35,736 bases of DNA, from positions 1 through 35,736 of the forward strand of contig JAFPWS010000054.1 in the NCBI GenBank assembly GCA_017412705.1, read 5' to 3'. Positions 7,354-14,959 of the stretch are shown in pieces. The stretch's first letter is position 1; each line of letters begins with the position of its first letter. Below the pieces are notes generated by a model. That model did no database searches and was not told where the DNA came from. It was given only the letters and a program-made list of their open reading frames with translations. This DNA comes from Prevotella sp. (GTDB lineage Bacteria > Bacteroidota > Bacteroidia > Bacteroidales > Bacteroidaceae). Both the position numbers and the translations under genes were made by a program.

Positions 7354-8226
7354 TTAATATAGCACGTAATATCCTATAAACACAGAGCAGAACAGTATAA
7401 CAAGGACTATGAGATACGAGAGGAATACCACTAAAAGAGTTCGCCACCACTTGAAACCCGTTAGCTGTTTCAGAGGAATGAGGGGAGTCAAATAGGCTGC
7501 ATAGAAAACATTATCAGGGAGGTCGAGAAAAGCTATCACAATGGTGTAAATAAATATCATGTCATAGGTGTACACCATAGCGACGATGAGTTCAGAAAAG
7601 CGCAGGTCGGGTATATTGGGACTCTTCCGTACGAAAAGATAAATGAAGACTGAAATGGCCAACAACCATGAGAGCGAGCAGATGTTGGGGTATTTCTTTT
7701 CAAACTCCTCATACTTGAAACTCACAAATCTGCCCGCCTCTTCAAAGCTCTTGTCTCTTTGTTTGTCATTGACTATGGCCTTTCTTGCCTTTGCGATGGA
7801 GTCACCTGTTTCTGCCATCTGCTCGGATTTTTGTTCTATATAGTTTACGCCATTCAGGTTGGCGCCGGACTGCACGACCAAAAAGAGTGCCGCCAACAGG
7901 AACAGCAGTTTGAACGGCGGGAAGTAGGCCATTTGCATGCCTGAGATATAGTCGCGAATCATATAGCCTGGACGCAGTATCAGGTCGCGCAGCGTGCGGA
8001 ACATGCCACGATTGCCCATGCCCCAGACATCGAGGAACAGCAGCAGGGTGTTCTTGAACGAATAGCGCCCTATTCTGGCCGACTGCCCGCAACGAGGACA
8101 GTAATTTCCCTGATACTCTTCTCCACAGGTCGGACAACGGTGAAGCTCCGGCGACTTCTCTGCCACCAGAAAGGGACGTTGCTGCCACTCACAAAACGCC
8201 TTAAACTTCTCGACGATATGACTCAT
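7354..8226 (-). CDS. DUF3667 membrane protein with zinc ribbon
   Basis: A 290-residue protein. Four cysteines at residues 31, 34, 43 and 46 (CPTCGEEYQGNYCPRCG) form a zinc ribbon, followed by the DUF3667 signature with FKNTLLLFLDVW, GMFRTLRDLILRPGYMIRDY and YFPPFKLLFLLAALF. Hydrophobic segments at about 103-120, 182-200, 212-234 and 262-290 suggest four membrane spans with the zinc ribbon in the cytoplasm. The family is widespread in Bacteroidetes and has no assigned function. It appears to be a single-gene unit with its own promoter upstream, and it follows the six-gene run on the same strand by 95 bases. Confidence 0.88.
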   Translation of the reverse strand: MSHIVEKFKAFCEWQQRPFLVAEKSPELHRCPTCGEEYQGNYCPRCGQSARIGRYSFKNTLLLFLDVWGMGNRGMFRTLRDLILRPGYMIRDYISGMQMAYFPPFKLLFLLAALFLVVQSGANLNGVNYIEQKSEQMAETGDSIAKARKAIVNDKQRDKSFEEAGRFVSFKYEEFEKKYPNICSLSWLLAISVFIYLFVRKSPNIPDLRFSELIVAMVYTYDMIFIYTIVIAFLDLPDNVFYAAYLTPLIPLKQLTGFKWWRTLLVVFLSYLIVLVILFCSVFIGYYVLY

Positions 8227-8253
8227 AAACCACTATAATAGCTCAATTGATTG

Positions 8254-8261
8254 CAAAATTA
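8254..8261 (-). promoter_or_regulatory. -7 element for the DUF3667 gene
   Basis: TAATTTTG on the minus strand, 27 bases before the start codon, with TTG at 8281-8283 (spacer 19). Confidence 0.55.
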
Positions 8262-8321
8262 CGAAAAAAACGTAAGCAGACAACAAAATCCCCGAATAAT
8301 CATTAAAGAAGCCGCTGACGA

Positions 8322-9152
8322 CTACACCAGGAAACGGATGTATGCCCTGTCGTCGAAGGAGTTGAAGTCAGGGTGAAAGCCTTTGGTGGCTTGGAAGTCA
8401 GGCCCTATGTTCAGCGGGTCGTTCTCGCGTTGCTGTTGCAGTCGGCTCTCGCTCTCCTGCAGGGTAGGGCATAGGAAGGGATAGCCGTCGGAGGCAAGAA
8501 CGATTTCCCAGGGCTGGAAGTCGAGGGTGATGATGCGCACGTGCCGGCGGGGGATGGGGAATCCGTCGACGACGCTATAGGAAACGTTCTGCTGGCGCAT
8601 GGTGTCAATCATGTGTGGAATGATGACGGGACGGGCAGCATCGTCGCGTAACAGCTCGTCTCGTGTCACGCCTTGTGTCATGAGGCGCCGGGTCTCCTGT
8701 GCACGCATGGATGCCAGCTCTGCCTCGTAGGGCTTGGGATTGTCGTAGTAGACGGGGGTGGTCTTATGGCTGATGTCTGCGACGAGGCATTGGCAGTCGC
8801 CCACCATCCAGAGTTCACGTGACACGCGGCTATACACGACGACGGAGGCTGTGATGCGGTCTTCCGGGTGCTCGGCCAGCCGGGGAAGCAAGGACTTCTT
8901 ATAGTGCTTGCGGATATAGGCTGTGACGCCACGTAGGAACTGTTCACATGTGGTGGTCTTGGGCATGTGCTGTATGTAGCGGCTGATGAGCTGCATGGCA
9001 TAGCAGCCGTTGGAGCGCAGCATGCTGTGGCGTAGACGGGTCTTCGACGTGCTTCCGTCGATGACTGCTATGAAGTCAGCGGTGACGACGATGCCGTCCT
9101 CGCTTTTCTTCTTTGGGTTCTTGGGGACGAGTGCTTGCTCGATGATTTGCAT
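8322..9152 (-). CDS. PP2C-like protein of unknown substrate
   Basis: A 276-residue protein with the spaced aspartate pattern of metal-dependent PP2C phosphatases: SEDG at 17-20, AVIDGSTSK at 29-37, WMVGDCQCLV at 115-124, VLASDGYPFL near residue 225 and DDRAYIRF at the C-terminus. Overall similarity to characterised phosphatases is low, so the fold is inferred from motif order. No signal peptide or membrane span is seen. Its first 77 bases overlap the end of ygiQ in a different frame; this start is preferred because the conserved IVVTADFIAVIDG segment begins only 21 residues in and no nearer downstream start codon exists. It is the last gene of the six-gene run. The natural substrate cannot be guessed. 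Confidence 0.7.
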   Translation of the reverse strand: MQIIEQALVPKNPKKKSEDGIVVTADFIAVIDGSTSKTRLRHSMLRSNGCYAMQLISRYIQHMPKTTTCEQFLRGVTAYIRKHYKKSLLPRLAEHPEDRITASVVVYSRVSRELWMVGDCQCLVADISHKTTPVYYDNPKPYEAELASMRAQETRRLMTQGVTRDELLRDDAARPVIIPHMIDTMRQQNVSYSVVDGFPIPRRHVRIITLDFQPWEIVLASDGYPFLCPTLQESESRLQQQRENDPLNIGPDFQATKGFHPDFNSFDDRAYIRFLV

Positions 9153-10959
9153 GGGGGCAGAGTTCTTTTATCAGGTCAGGACGGCCAATGCGGCGCAGGC
9201 TCTGCTCCAGGCGCTGGCGCTCCTCTGGCTTGTACCAGAAGAAATACTGGCGCTGGGCTTGTTTCTCCTGTGGGCTCTTGGCACTCTTGACGGGTTCTAA
9301 CGTATAGGGGTCGTAGCCTGTATACCAGGTCTCGGTGGAGACGGTCATGGGCGTGGGGGTGAAGTCTTGCACCTGCTCAAGCTGGAAGTCGAGCCGTTTG
9401 GTTAGTACAGCCAGCTCGGCCATGTCGGCCTCTGTACATCCAGGATGGCTGCTGATGAAGTAGGGGATGATCTGCTGGTGCAGCCCTTCCTCGCGATTGA
9501 TGCGGTCGAAGATGCGCTTGAAGTCGTAGAACTGCGAGAACGAGGGCTTGCGCATCAGGTGCAGCACATGGTCGCTGGTGTGCTCGGGGGCTACTTTCAG
9601 GCGTCCGCTGACGTGGCGGGTGATGAGCTCGCGGGTGTACTCCATGGCAGCCCGATTGGCTGATTCGTCCTTGCTCCTGTACAACAACAGGTCGTAGCGC
9701 ACGCCGCTGCCAATGAAGCTTTTCTTGACTTCCGGCAGGGAATCGACGGCACGATAGATGTCTAAGAGCTTGGAGTGGTCGGTATTGAGGTTGGGGCATA
9801 TCTGCGGGTGGATGCAGCTGGGACGCTTGCACTTCCCGCAGATGTTGAGGTTGCGCCCCTGCATGCCATACATGTTGGCAGAGGGGCCTCCAAGGTCGGA
9901 AAGGTAGCCTTTGAAGTCGTCCATCTGCACCACTTGCCTGACCTCTTTCAGTATGCTTTCCTTGGAACGGCAGCTGATGAACTTGCCCTGATGGGCAGAG
10001 ATGGTACAGAAGGCACATCCGCCGAAGCACCCGCGATGGATGTTGACCGAGTGGCGAATCATCTCGTAGGCAGGAATGCGCTTGCCTTTATATTTAAGAT
10101 GTGGAACGCGTGTGTAAGGCAGGTCGAAGGAGGCGTCGAGCTCGTCAGTCGTCATAGGTGGATAGGGTGGGTTGACCACCACGTACTTCGAGGCTACGGA
10201 CTGGATGAGCCGATGGGCGTGCATCATGTTAGACTGTTCCTCGATATGCCGGAAGTTCTCTGCCTGCGAACGCTTCTCGCTGAGGCATTCCTCATGGCTG
10301 TGCAGCACGATGTCGTCAGGCTCTGGCGTGATGTCCCTGGAGAGGTAAACCGTTTGGGGAATGTCGTGGATGCCGCTGACGGGGAAACCCTCTGCAAGGC
10401 GCCGGGCGAGTTCGACGATGGGTTTCTCGCCCATGCCATAGATGATGAGGTCGGCAGGGGCATCGCAAAGGATACAGGGACGCAGAGAGTCCTGCCAGTA
10501 GTCGTAATGGGTCAGCCTGCGCAACGACGCTTCGATGCCTCCTAACACGATGGGCACGTCAGGATAGAGCTGGCGTAGGATTTTGGAGTAGACAATGGTG
10601 GGATACTCCGGGCGAAGGTCGTGACGACCGTCGGGGCTGTAGGCATCCTCGGAGCGTAGCCTGCGGGCAGCGGTGTACTTGTTGACCATGGAATCCATAC
10701 ATCCCGGGGCTATGCCGAAGAACAGGCGTGGCCGTCCCAACTTCTTGAAGTCGCGGTAGTCGCCATGCCAGTCGGGCTGGGGCACAATGGCCACCCGATA
10801 GCCTGCAGCCTCCAGGGTACGTCCAATGACAGCCGCTCCGAAGGAAGGATGGTCTACGTAGGCATCAGCCGAGAAAAGGATGATGTCCACCTCTTCCCAG
10901 CCTCGCAGCTCCATCTCTTTCTTCGTAGTGGGAAGAAAATCCGTCAGTCTGTACTCCAT
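9076..10959 (-). CDS. ygiQ: YgiQ family radical SAM protein
   Basis: A 627-residue protein, the usual family length. It has the YgiQ N-terminal domain (FLPTTKKEMELRGWEEVDII, GGIEASLRRLTHYDYWQDSL, ADLIIYGMGEKP), then the radical SAM core with the iron-sulfur motif CFGGCAFC at residues 311-318, and a second cysteine cluster (CGKCKRPSCIHPQIC) around 372-386 that may hold another metal site. The C-terminus ends in a basic tail (EKRGRHRRHR). The reaction catalysed by YgiQ proteins is not known. It follows the 115-residue gene by 36 bases and overlaps the PP2C-like gene by 77 bases, so the three are probably one transcript. Confidence 0.93.
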   Translation of the reverse strand: MEYRLTDFLPTTKKEMELRGWEEVDIILFSADAYVDHPSFGAAVIGRTLEAAGYRVAIVPQPDWHGDYRDFKKLGRPRLFFGIAPGCMDSMVNKYTAARRLRSEDAYSPDGRHDLRPEYPTIVYSKILRQLYPDVPIVLGGIEASLRRLTHYDYWQDSLRPCILCDAPADLIIYGMGEKPIVELARRLAEGFPVSGIHDIPQTVYLSRDITPEPDDIVLHSHEECLSEKRSQAENFRHIEEQSNMMHAHRLIQSVASKYVVVNPPYPPMTTDELDASFDLPYTRVPHLKYKGKRIPAYEMIRHSVNIHRGCFGGCAFCTISAHQGKFISCRSKESILKEVRQVVQMDDFKGYLSDLGGPSANMYGMQGRNLNICGKCKRPSCIHPQICPNLNTDHSKLLDIYRAVDSLPEVKKSFIGSGVRYDLLLYRSKDESANRAAMEYTRELITRHVSGRLKVAPEHTSDHVLHLMRKPSFSQFYDFKRIFDRINREEGLHQQIIPYFISSHPGCTEADMAELAVLTKRLDFQLEQVQDFTPTPMTVSTETWYTGYDPYTLEPVKSAKSPQEKQAQRQYFFWYKPEERQRLEQSLRRIGRPDLIKELCPHANHRASTRPQEPKEEKRGRHRRHR

Positions 10960-10995
10960 TTGTAAGCTATCGGCAAAAAGCCAACGATCAACAGC

Positions 10996-11343
10996 TTAGT
11001 TAAACGGTGTTCCCTGGAAGGCACGCGTGGTCATGCCCAGATTGTCGTTGCCACGGTTCTTCCAATTGATGTAAAGGATGACGAGTTGCTGTAGTCCGAA
11101 AGCCTTCATGTTTGGATGGTAAATCACGTCCAGACAGAGGTCGAGCAGGTTCTTGTCCTTGCCGGCATCAGACTCGAGCATGGAGCGGATGTTCAGCTTC
11201 AGCTTGTTCAACACTTCCTCGTCAACGTATCCGTTGGAGTCAATCAGGTCGCGGAACAGCTGATACTGCTCAATGGTCTGGAGGTGTTCTTCAGAAATCT
11301 CAATGCTTCGTGTTCCGCTGGAGTTAGTTTGGATTTTGTACAT
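10996..11343 (-). CDS. Hypothetical protein, 115 residues
   Basis: I do not recognise a domain. The protein is predicted soluble and helical, with a short polar N-terminus (MYKIQTNSSGTRSIEI) and a repeating leucine pattern in LQTIEQYQLFRDLIDSNGY and LNKLKLNIRSMLESD. There is no signal peptide or membrane segment. It lies between the secreted amidase-like gene (21 bases upstream) and ygiQ (36 bases downstream) in a run of same-strand genes, and third-position base use looks like its neighbours, which supports coding. It may be a lineage-specific Bacteroidales protein. Confidence 0.75.
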   Translation of the reverse strand: MYKIQTNSSGTRSIEISEEHLQTIEQYQLFRDLIDSNGYVDEEVLNKLKLNIRSMLESDAGKDKNLLDLCLDVIYHPNMKAFGLQQLVILYINWKNRGNDNLGMTTRAFQGTPFN

Positions 11344-11364
11344 AATGCAAATTAGTTTTTAGTT

Positions 11365-13944
11365 TTATTTGATGAGATAGTTTAAGATGCCTCGCATGAT
11401 AGACCCGCGTTTCTGGCTGGTCTTGATGCACTCGAAGGGGAAGCCCATGACGAAGATGCTGCCATCGGTTCCTTTATAGGCCGTTGCTGCTCCATAGCCG
11501 TCAGCATACTGCATGGCTGTAATGGCAGGATGAACGGGTTGGAGTATGTCTGTCGAGGTGGCAGCATAGTGCTCCTCGTTCAGGTTCTTGTAGAAGTAGA
11601 GGTTGGTGCCCAGACCTTTCACCTCGTTGGTAGGTGCAAGGCTGCGACCGCCATACTGGCAATGCAGAACACTTGCAAGGAAACGCTGTTCAGCCTCCGA
11701 CTGCATGTCGCTGCCTGTATAGGCTCCGCTGACCAAGAGCCGTCCGCCTTGTGAGGTGAAGACTTGAAGGGCCTGCTGTAGGGAGGTGTCGAAGGTCTTG
11801 TAGTAGTCCAGGCTATGTCCGTCGTTGCGTTCCAGACCCAGCAAGATGTCGACAACGTGATACTTGCCAAGTTGCACACGAGCCGTCTCGACAGCTTGAC
11901 TGGAACAGCTGACGATGTTGTAGTTGCCTGCCATTTGGATGGCCTCGGCATGGTTCATGACGTAGTTGAAGTCATTGCCGGCAATGAGCATTCCTGCCAG
12001 CTCGTCGCTACTGTCGCCCAAGCCTCCGTTCTCGTCACCCATCTGCGTGCGGTCGAAGTTAATCTGTCGTCCTACCCAGCCATAGGTGGGACCGTAGGTG
12101 ACGCCAGGGTCCTCGTCAAGGTCGAAGCCCTGGTGCAGACCGTTGTTGCGGATGGCAGGCGAGGAGACGCGATGGAAGCCATTGACTATCATCACCGTCT
12201 GGTGAGCCTTGGGATTGTATAGGGCGGAAAGCACCTCCGTGGGAAAGCTCTTGCCGCCACGATTGGCTGCCACCACCTTGAAGTGGTAGAGCAGGTTGGG
12301 CTCCAGTTGCAGTTCAAGGCTGTTCTTGGCACGGACGTAGGTGCCATTGTCGAAATCGGCATCGCCCAAGGCTGTATAGACAATATATCCTGAAGGGTTG
12401 GCCGTGGGTTCCTGAGGGTCTTCTACCGGCTCCCAGCTGAGTCGTACCTCGTTGTCCTTGGTGAACTCGATGCGGAAGTTGTCTGGCGCCAAGGGAGCCA
12501 CCATGAGCGATTTGTTATGCTGATTGCTGATGTAGCGTAACAGGGTCTTATAAATGGAACGTGCCAAGGTGAACCGGAAGCCAGGGTCTTGTCCGAACAC
12601 CATGTCGGGGAAGCTCTGATGGGACATGGTCTCCAGGATAGCGCTGGGTACATTGGGCAGGCGGGTCTCAGAATAGTTGCGGTCGTAAAGGTCGCGTTGT
12701 GTCCATTGGCCATATTTGTTTCTCAGGTCTGTCGTTTCGTTGTTCAGCAGGGCTTCCGCCAGGTCGTAGGATGCCTGGCGCGAGATTCCTGCATCCAGCC
12801 TGCCCTCGTTGAAGTTGGTGGTGCAGATGGCCAGAGAGCCATAGAGGCTACACCCGTCAGGAGCATAGCCTGCATCGCTATGGACAGCCAGCGACAGTTC
12901 GATAGGCACCTTGCGCCCCTCTGCATTGGGCATGTAGCATGACCCGCCACCCAGCAGGTTGGTCATCAGCGAACGGGCGTTGATGTCGTCAGCATAGTCG
13001 TCGGCCCCGTTCTTGCTGCTATACACCTCGTAGGGCATACCTGCCCATTGGCCATAGTAGCGGGCTCCCTCCAAGGCGCGAGGCATGCCGCTGGTTAGTC
13101 CGAAACGTTGGATATTTCCCATGCCGCCACCAAAGCGTACAGCATCTGTCGTCACCACACCATCGTTGTCGCTCTGGTTGCTGACAGTCACGCGGTTGAA
13201 CTCGCTGTAACCTGCATCGAAGTCGAAGGTGCCCAGATAAACCCATGTAGAGCCTCCCATCTGCTGGTTGACGTGAAACTGGGTGCGTTCGCCACGATGC
13301 CAGACGGTATAAAGGGCATCGTCAATGCTGTTAGGGAGTGTCTGGTAGCTGACGTAGACAGCATAACGGCCTGCTTTCTTGAAGTCGGGCTGGTAGGTGG
13401 CCAGCGAATAGCGCGACTTGCTGCTGGTGGTCTTGACCATACGGGCGGAGCCTGCCTCGAAAGGATTCTCGCCATCAGAGTAGAAACCCTCATGGAACAT
13501 AAACCCGCTCATGGGCGTGGTATGCCATTTCGATTTGGACGTCACCTCAATATAGTTGCGCTTAGAGCCGTCGTTGTCGACAATAATTTCCTCTTTCTGC
13601 CAGTCGCGCTCCCGAGGGGTAAAGACAACGGCTCCTGCATTCTCCAGCATGGGGATGAGGTAGGGAACGACGATGGTCTGGGTGAAGAGGTCCTCGGTAG
13701 TGGCGAACAGTTTGGGGCGCTGCCAACGCCAGCAGCCTTTGCCTTGGTCGTAAAAGTTGCCATGGCTGGCCCATAGCGACAGGTGCCGGTTCTGTAGTCC
13801 GTGAGTGATCTTCAAAGGCTCTGAGATGTTCTTGACCCAAGGTTCGCCTTCGTAGTCTATGTCGCCCCAGAGGCGTGTGTCGTCATCGGCCAATAGCGCC
13901 AGGGGTAGCAGAAAAAGGCAGAAGAGTAGAGAAAGCTTGCGCAT
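11365..13944 (-). CDS. Secreted amidase-like protein with golvesin and FN3 domains
   Basis: An 859-residue protein with a signal peptide (MRKLSLLFCLFLLPLALLAD). The chain is mosaic. Residues about 45-110 and 300-470 look like the two halves of an N-acetylmuramoyl-L-alanine amidase (Amidase_3) fold: H61 in WASHGNFYD, E84, H355 in AVHSDAGY and E438 in ILETMSHQ would be the zinc ligands and catalytic residues. A golvesin C-terminal-like domain is inserted at about 150-272 (YAVYVSYQTL, GSTWVYLGTFDFDAG). A fibronectin type III domain follows (about 485-575) and the rest is unassigned. Such proteins are sometimes labelled xanthan lyase, for which I see no support. A role in peptidoglycan cleavage in the periplasm or at the surface is inferred. 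It starts 1 base after the acyltransferase gene ends. Confidence 0.8.
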   Translation of the reverse strand: MRKLSLLFCLFLLPLALLADDDTRLWGDIDYEGEPWVKNISEPLKITHGLQNRHLSLWASHGNFYDQGKGCWRWQRPKLFATTEDLFTQTIVVPYLIPMLENAGAVVFTPRERDWQKEEIIVDNDGSKRNYIEVTSKSKWHTTPMSGFMFHEGFYSDGENPFEAGSARMVKTTSSKSRYSLATYQPDFKKAGRYAVYVSYQTLPNSIDDALYTVWHRGERTQFHVNQQMGGSTWVYLGTFDFDAGYSEFNRVTVSNQSDNDGVVTTDAVRFGGGMGNIQRFGLTSGMPRALEGARYYGQWAGMPYEVYSSKNGADDYADDINARSLMTNLLGGGSCYMPNAEGRKVPIELSLAVHSDAGYAPDGCSLYGSLAICTTNFNEGRLDAGISRQASYDLAEALLNNETTDLRNKYGQWTQRDLYDRNYSETRLPNVPSAILETMSHQSFPDMVFGQDPGFRFTLARSIYKTLLRYISNQHNKSLMVAPLAPDNFRIEFTKDNEVRLSWEPVEDPQEPTANPSGYIVYTALGDADFDNGTYVRAKNSLELQLEPNLLYHFKVVAANRGGKSFPTEVLSALYNPKAHQTVMIVNGFHRVSSPAIRNNGLHQGFDLDEDPGVTYGPTYGWVGRQINFDRTQMGDENGGLGDSSDELAGMLIAGNDFNYVMNHAEAIQMAGNYNIVSCSSQAVETARVQLGKYHVVDILLGLERNDGHSLDYYKTFDTSLQQALQVFTSQGGRLLVSGAYTGSDMQSEAEQRFLASVLHCQYGGRSLAPTNEVKGLGTNLYFYKNLNEEHYAATSTDILQPVHPAITAMQYADGYGAATAYKGTDGSIFVMGFPFECIKTSQKRGSIMRGILNYLIK

Positions 13945-13945
13945 C

Positions 13946-14503
13946 TTATTGTATGTCTCCTATCGTAAAGTTCTCGGGCTTCTTTCCCTTGAAGTCCCTG
14001 AAATAGAGTTTAATCTCACGCATCTGGGCATCAATGTCGCCATTGGGAATAATGGTCTTGGTGCAGCGTATCAACCGTTTTTCATAATCCACGCCATATA
14101 GCAGGATGGGTAGCCCGGCCTTTTGGGCGATATAGTAGAAGCCTTTCTTCCAGTCCGGATTGGGCGAGCGTGTTCCTTCAGGGGTGATGCAGAGCATGAA
14201 GGTCTCTGCCTGGCGAGCTGCCTCAGCCAGGTTGTCTGTCATGCTGGTGTGCTTGCTGCGTACGACGGGAATGCCTCCCAGCTTACGGAAGATGGGACCC
14301 AGCGGCCAGAAGAACCACTCCTTCTTCATCAGGAAGTTGCTCTTCAGTCCTTCTGCTTTGCTGAACAGCTGCCCGAGAAGGAAGTCCCAGTTGCTGGTGT
14401 GAGGAGCCAGGCATATAATAAACTTATTGGGGTGCGCCTCAGTGATATCGGCAGTCCACCCCATCTGTTTGTAGAGCATCCAGCGGCAAAATGATTTCCA
14501 CAT
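13946..14503 (-). CDS. Lysophospholipid acyltransferase family protein (PlsC-like)
   Basis: A 185-residue protein with all main motifs of glycerolipid acyltransferases: HTSNWD at about residues 35-40 (the HxxxxD catalytic pair), a KKEWFFWPLGPIFRKLGG segment, GGIPVVR around 75-81 and PEGTRS around 108-113. The family transfers acyl chains to lysophosphatidate or related acceptors at the inner membrane. The protein is shorter than PlsC of E. coli (about 245) and lacks a clear membrane span, like a subgroup common in Bacteroidetes that may act on other amphiphiles such as ornithine lipids. It lies 6 bases after the small conserved gene and is nearly fused to the amidase-like gene. Confidence 0.88.
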   Translation of the reverse strand: MWKSFCRWMLYKQMGWTADITEAHPNKFIICLAPHTSNWDFLLGQLFSKAEGLKSNFLMKKEWFFWPLGPIFRKLGGIPVVRSKHTSMTDNLAEAARQAETFMLCITPEGTRSPNPDWKKGFYYIAQKAGLPILLYGVDYEKRLIRCTKTIIPNGDIDAQMREIKLYFRDFKGKKPENFTIGDIQ

Positions 14504-14509
14504 AATTCT

Positions 14510-14773
14510 TTAATGGTTGTTGATTTGGTCAATGATTTCGCCAGCCTGTGAGGCAAATTTCTCTCTCAGGTCCTTGTAGTACTGGTTGGCAGGCATGCCA
14601 GGCTCAGGATGCGAGATGCGACGCACAAAGTTGTCCTGCATCTTGAGGATGCTGAAAATAAGCGCCTGAGCACCATCAGGGTTGTTGCCATAGAGAGAAG
14701 CGGCAATACACTCGGCGAGGAGTTCTTCGCAGACGAGTGTGATGGAACGTTTTAGTGATCTTTTGTTAGCCAT
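14510..14773 (-). CDS. Conserved small hypothetical protein, 87 residues
   Basis: The start at 14773 (MANKRSLKRSITLVCEELLA) is chosen over an in-frame ATG 12 codons upstream because AGGAGAAC, a good ribosome site for this genome, lies 7 bases before it. The protein is helical and soluble, with a conserved-looking SLYGNNPDGAQALIFSILKM stretch and a C-terminal QAGEIIDQINNH. I cannot assign a function, though the layout resembles small proteins conserved in Bacteroidales. It is the first gene of the six-gene run and is preceded by a promoter. Confidence 0.78.
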   Translation of the reverse strand: MANKRSLKRSITLVCEELLAECIAASLYGNNPDGAQALIFSILKMQDNFVRRISHPEPGMPANQYYKDLREKFASQAGEIIDQINNH

Positions 14774-14813
14774 AAACTTGGTTCTCCTAATTATAAAATG
14801 TCGTTTCAAAGGT

Positions 14814-14821
14814 CAAAGATA
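14814..14821 (-). promoter_or_regulatory. Promoter -7 element of the six-gene minus-strand run
   Basis: TATCTTTG on the minus strand, 40 bases before the start at 14773, with TTG at 14842-14844 (spacer 20). It would drive all genes down to the PP2C-like gene, since gaps are 6, 1, 21 and 36 bases and the last pair overlaps. Confidence 0.6.
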
Positions 14822-14882
14822 CGGAAAGTTTTCCATAAAACCAAGGCTTACATCAAAAAAAAACCTTAAAAAGCATGTTTTC

Positions 14883-14915
14883 TTTGTGTTTTCTCACAAA
14901 AAAAGCGTATTTTTG
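14883..14915 (+). promoter_or_regulatory. Promoter of pfp
   Basis: TTTG at 14883-14886 and TATTTTTG at 14908-14915, spacer 21, 44 bases before the pfp ATG. It diverges from the promoter of the minus-strand run. Confidence 0.65.
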
Positions 14916-14959
14916 CATTCCGTAAGTTCAATTATTCATCAATATAACGAATTAAGACA

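Noticed and set aside
9775-10545. Plus-strand frame opposite ygiQ
   Set aside because: Antisense to a strongly conserved radical SAM gene, with the usual valine- and alanine-rich shadow composition.
11365-13944. Annotation of the secreted mosaic protein as xanthan lyase
   Set aside because: No polysaccharide lyase motifs are seen; the conserved residues fit an amidase fold with golvesin and FN3 domains.
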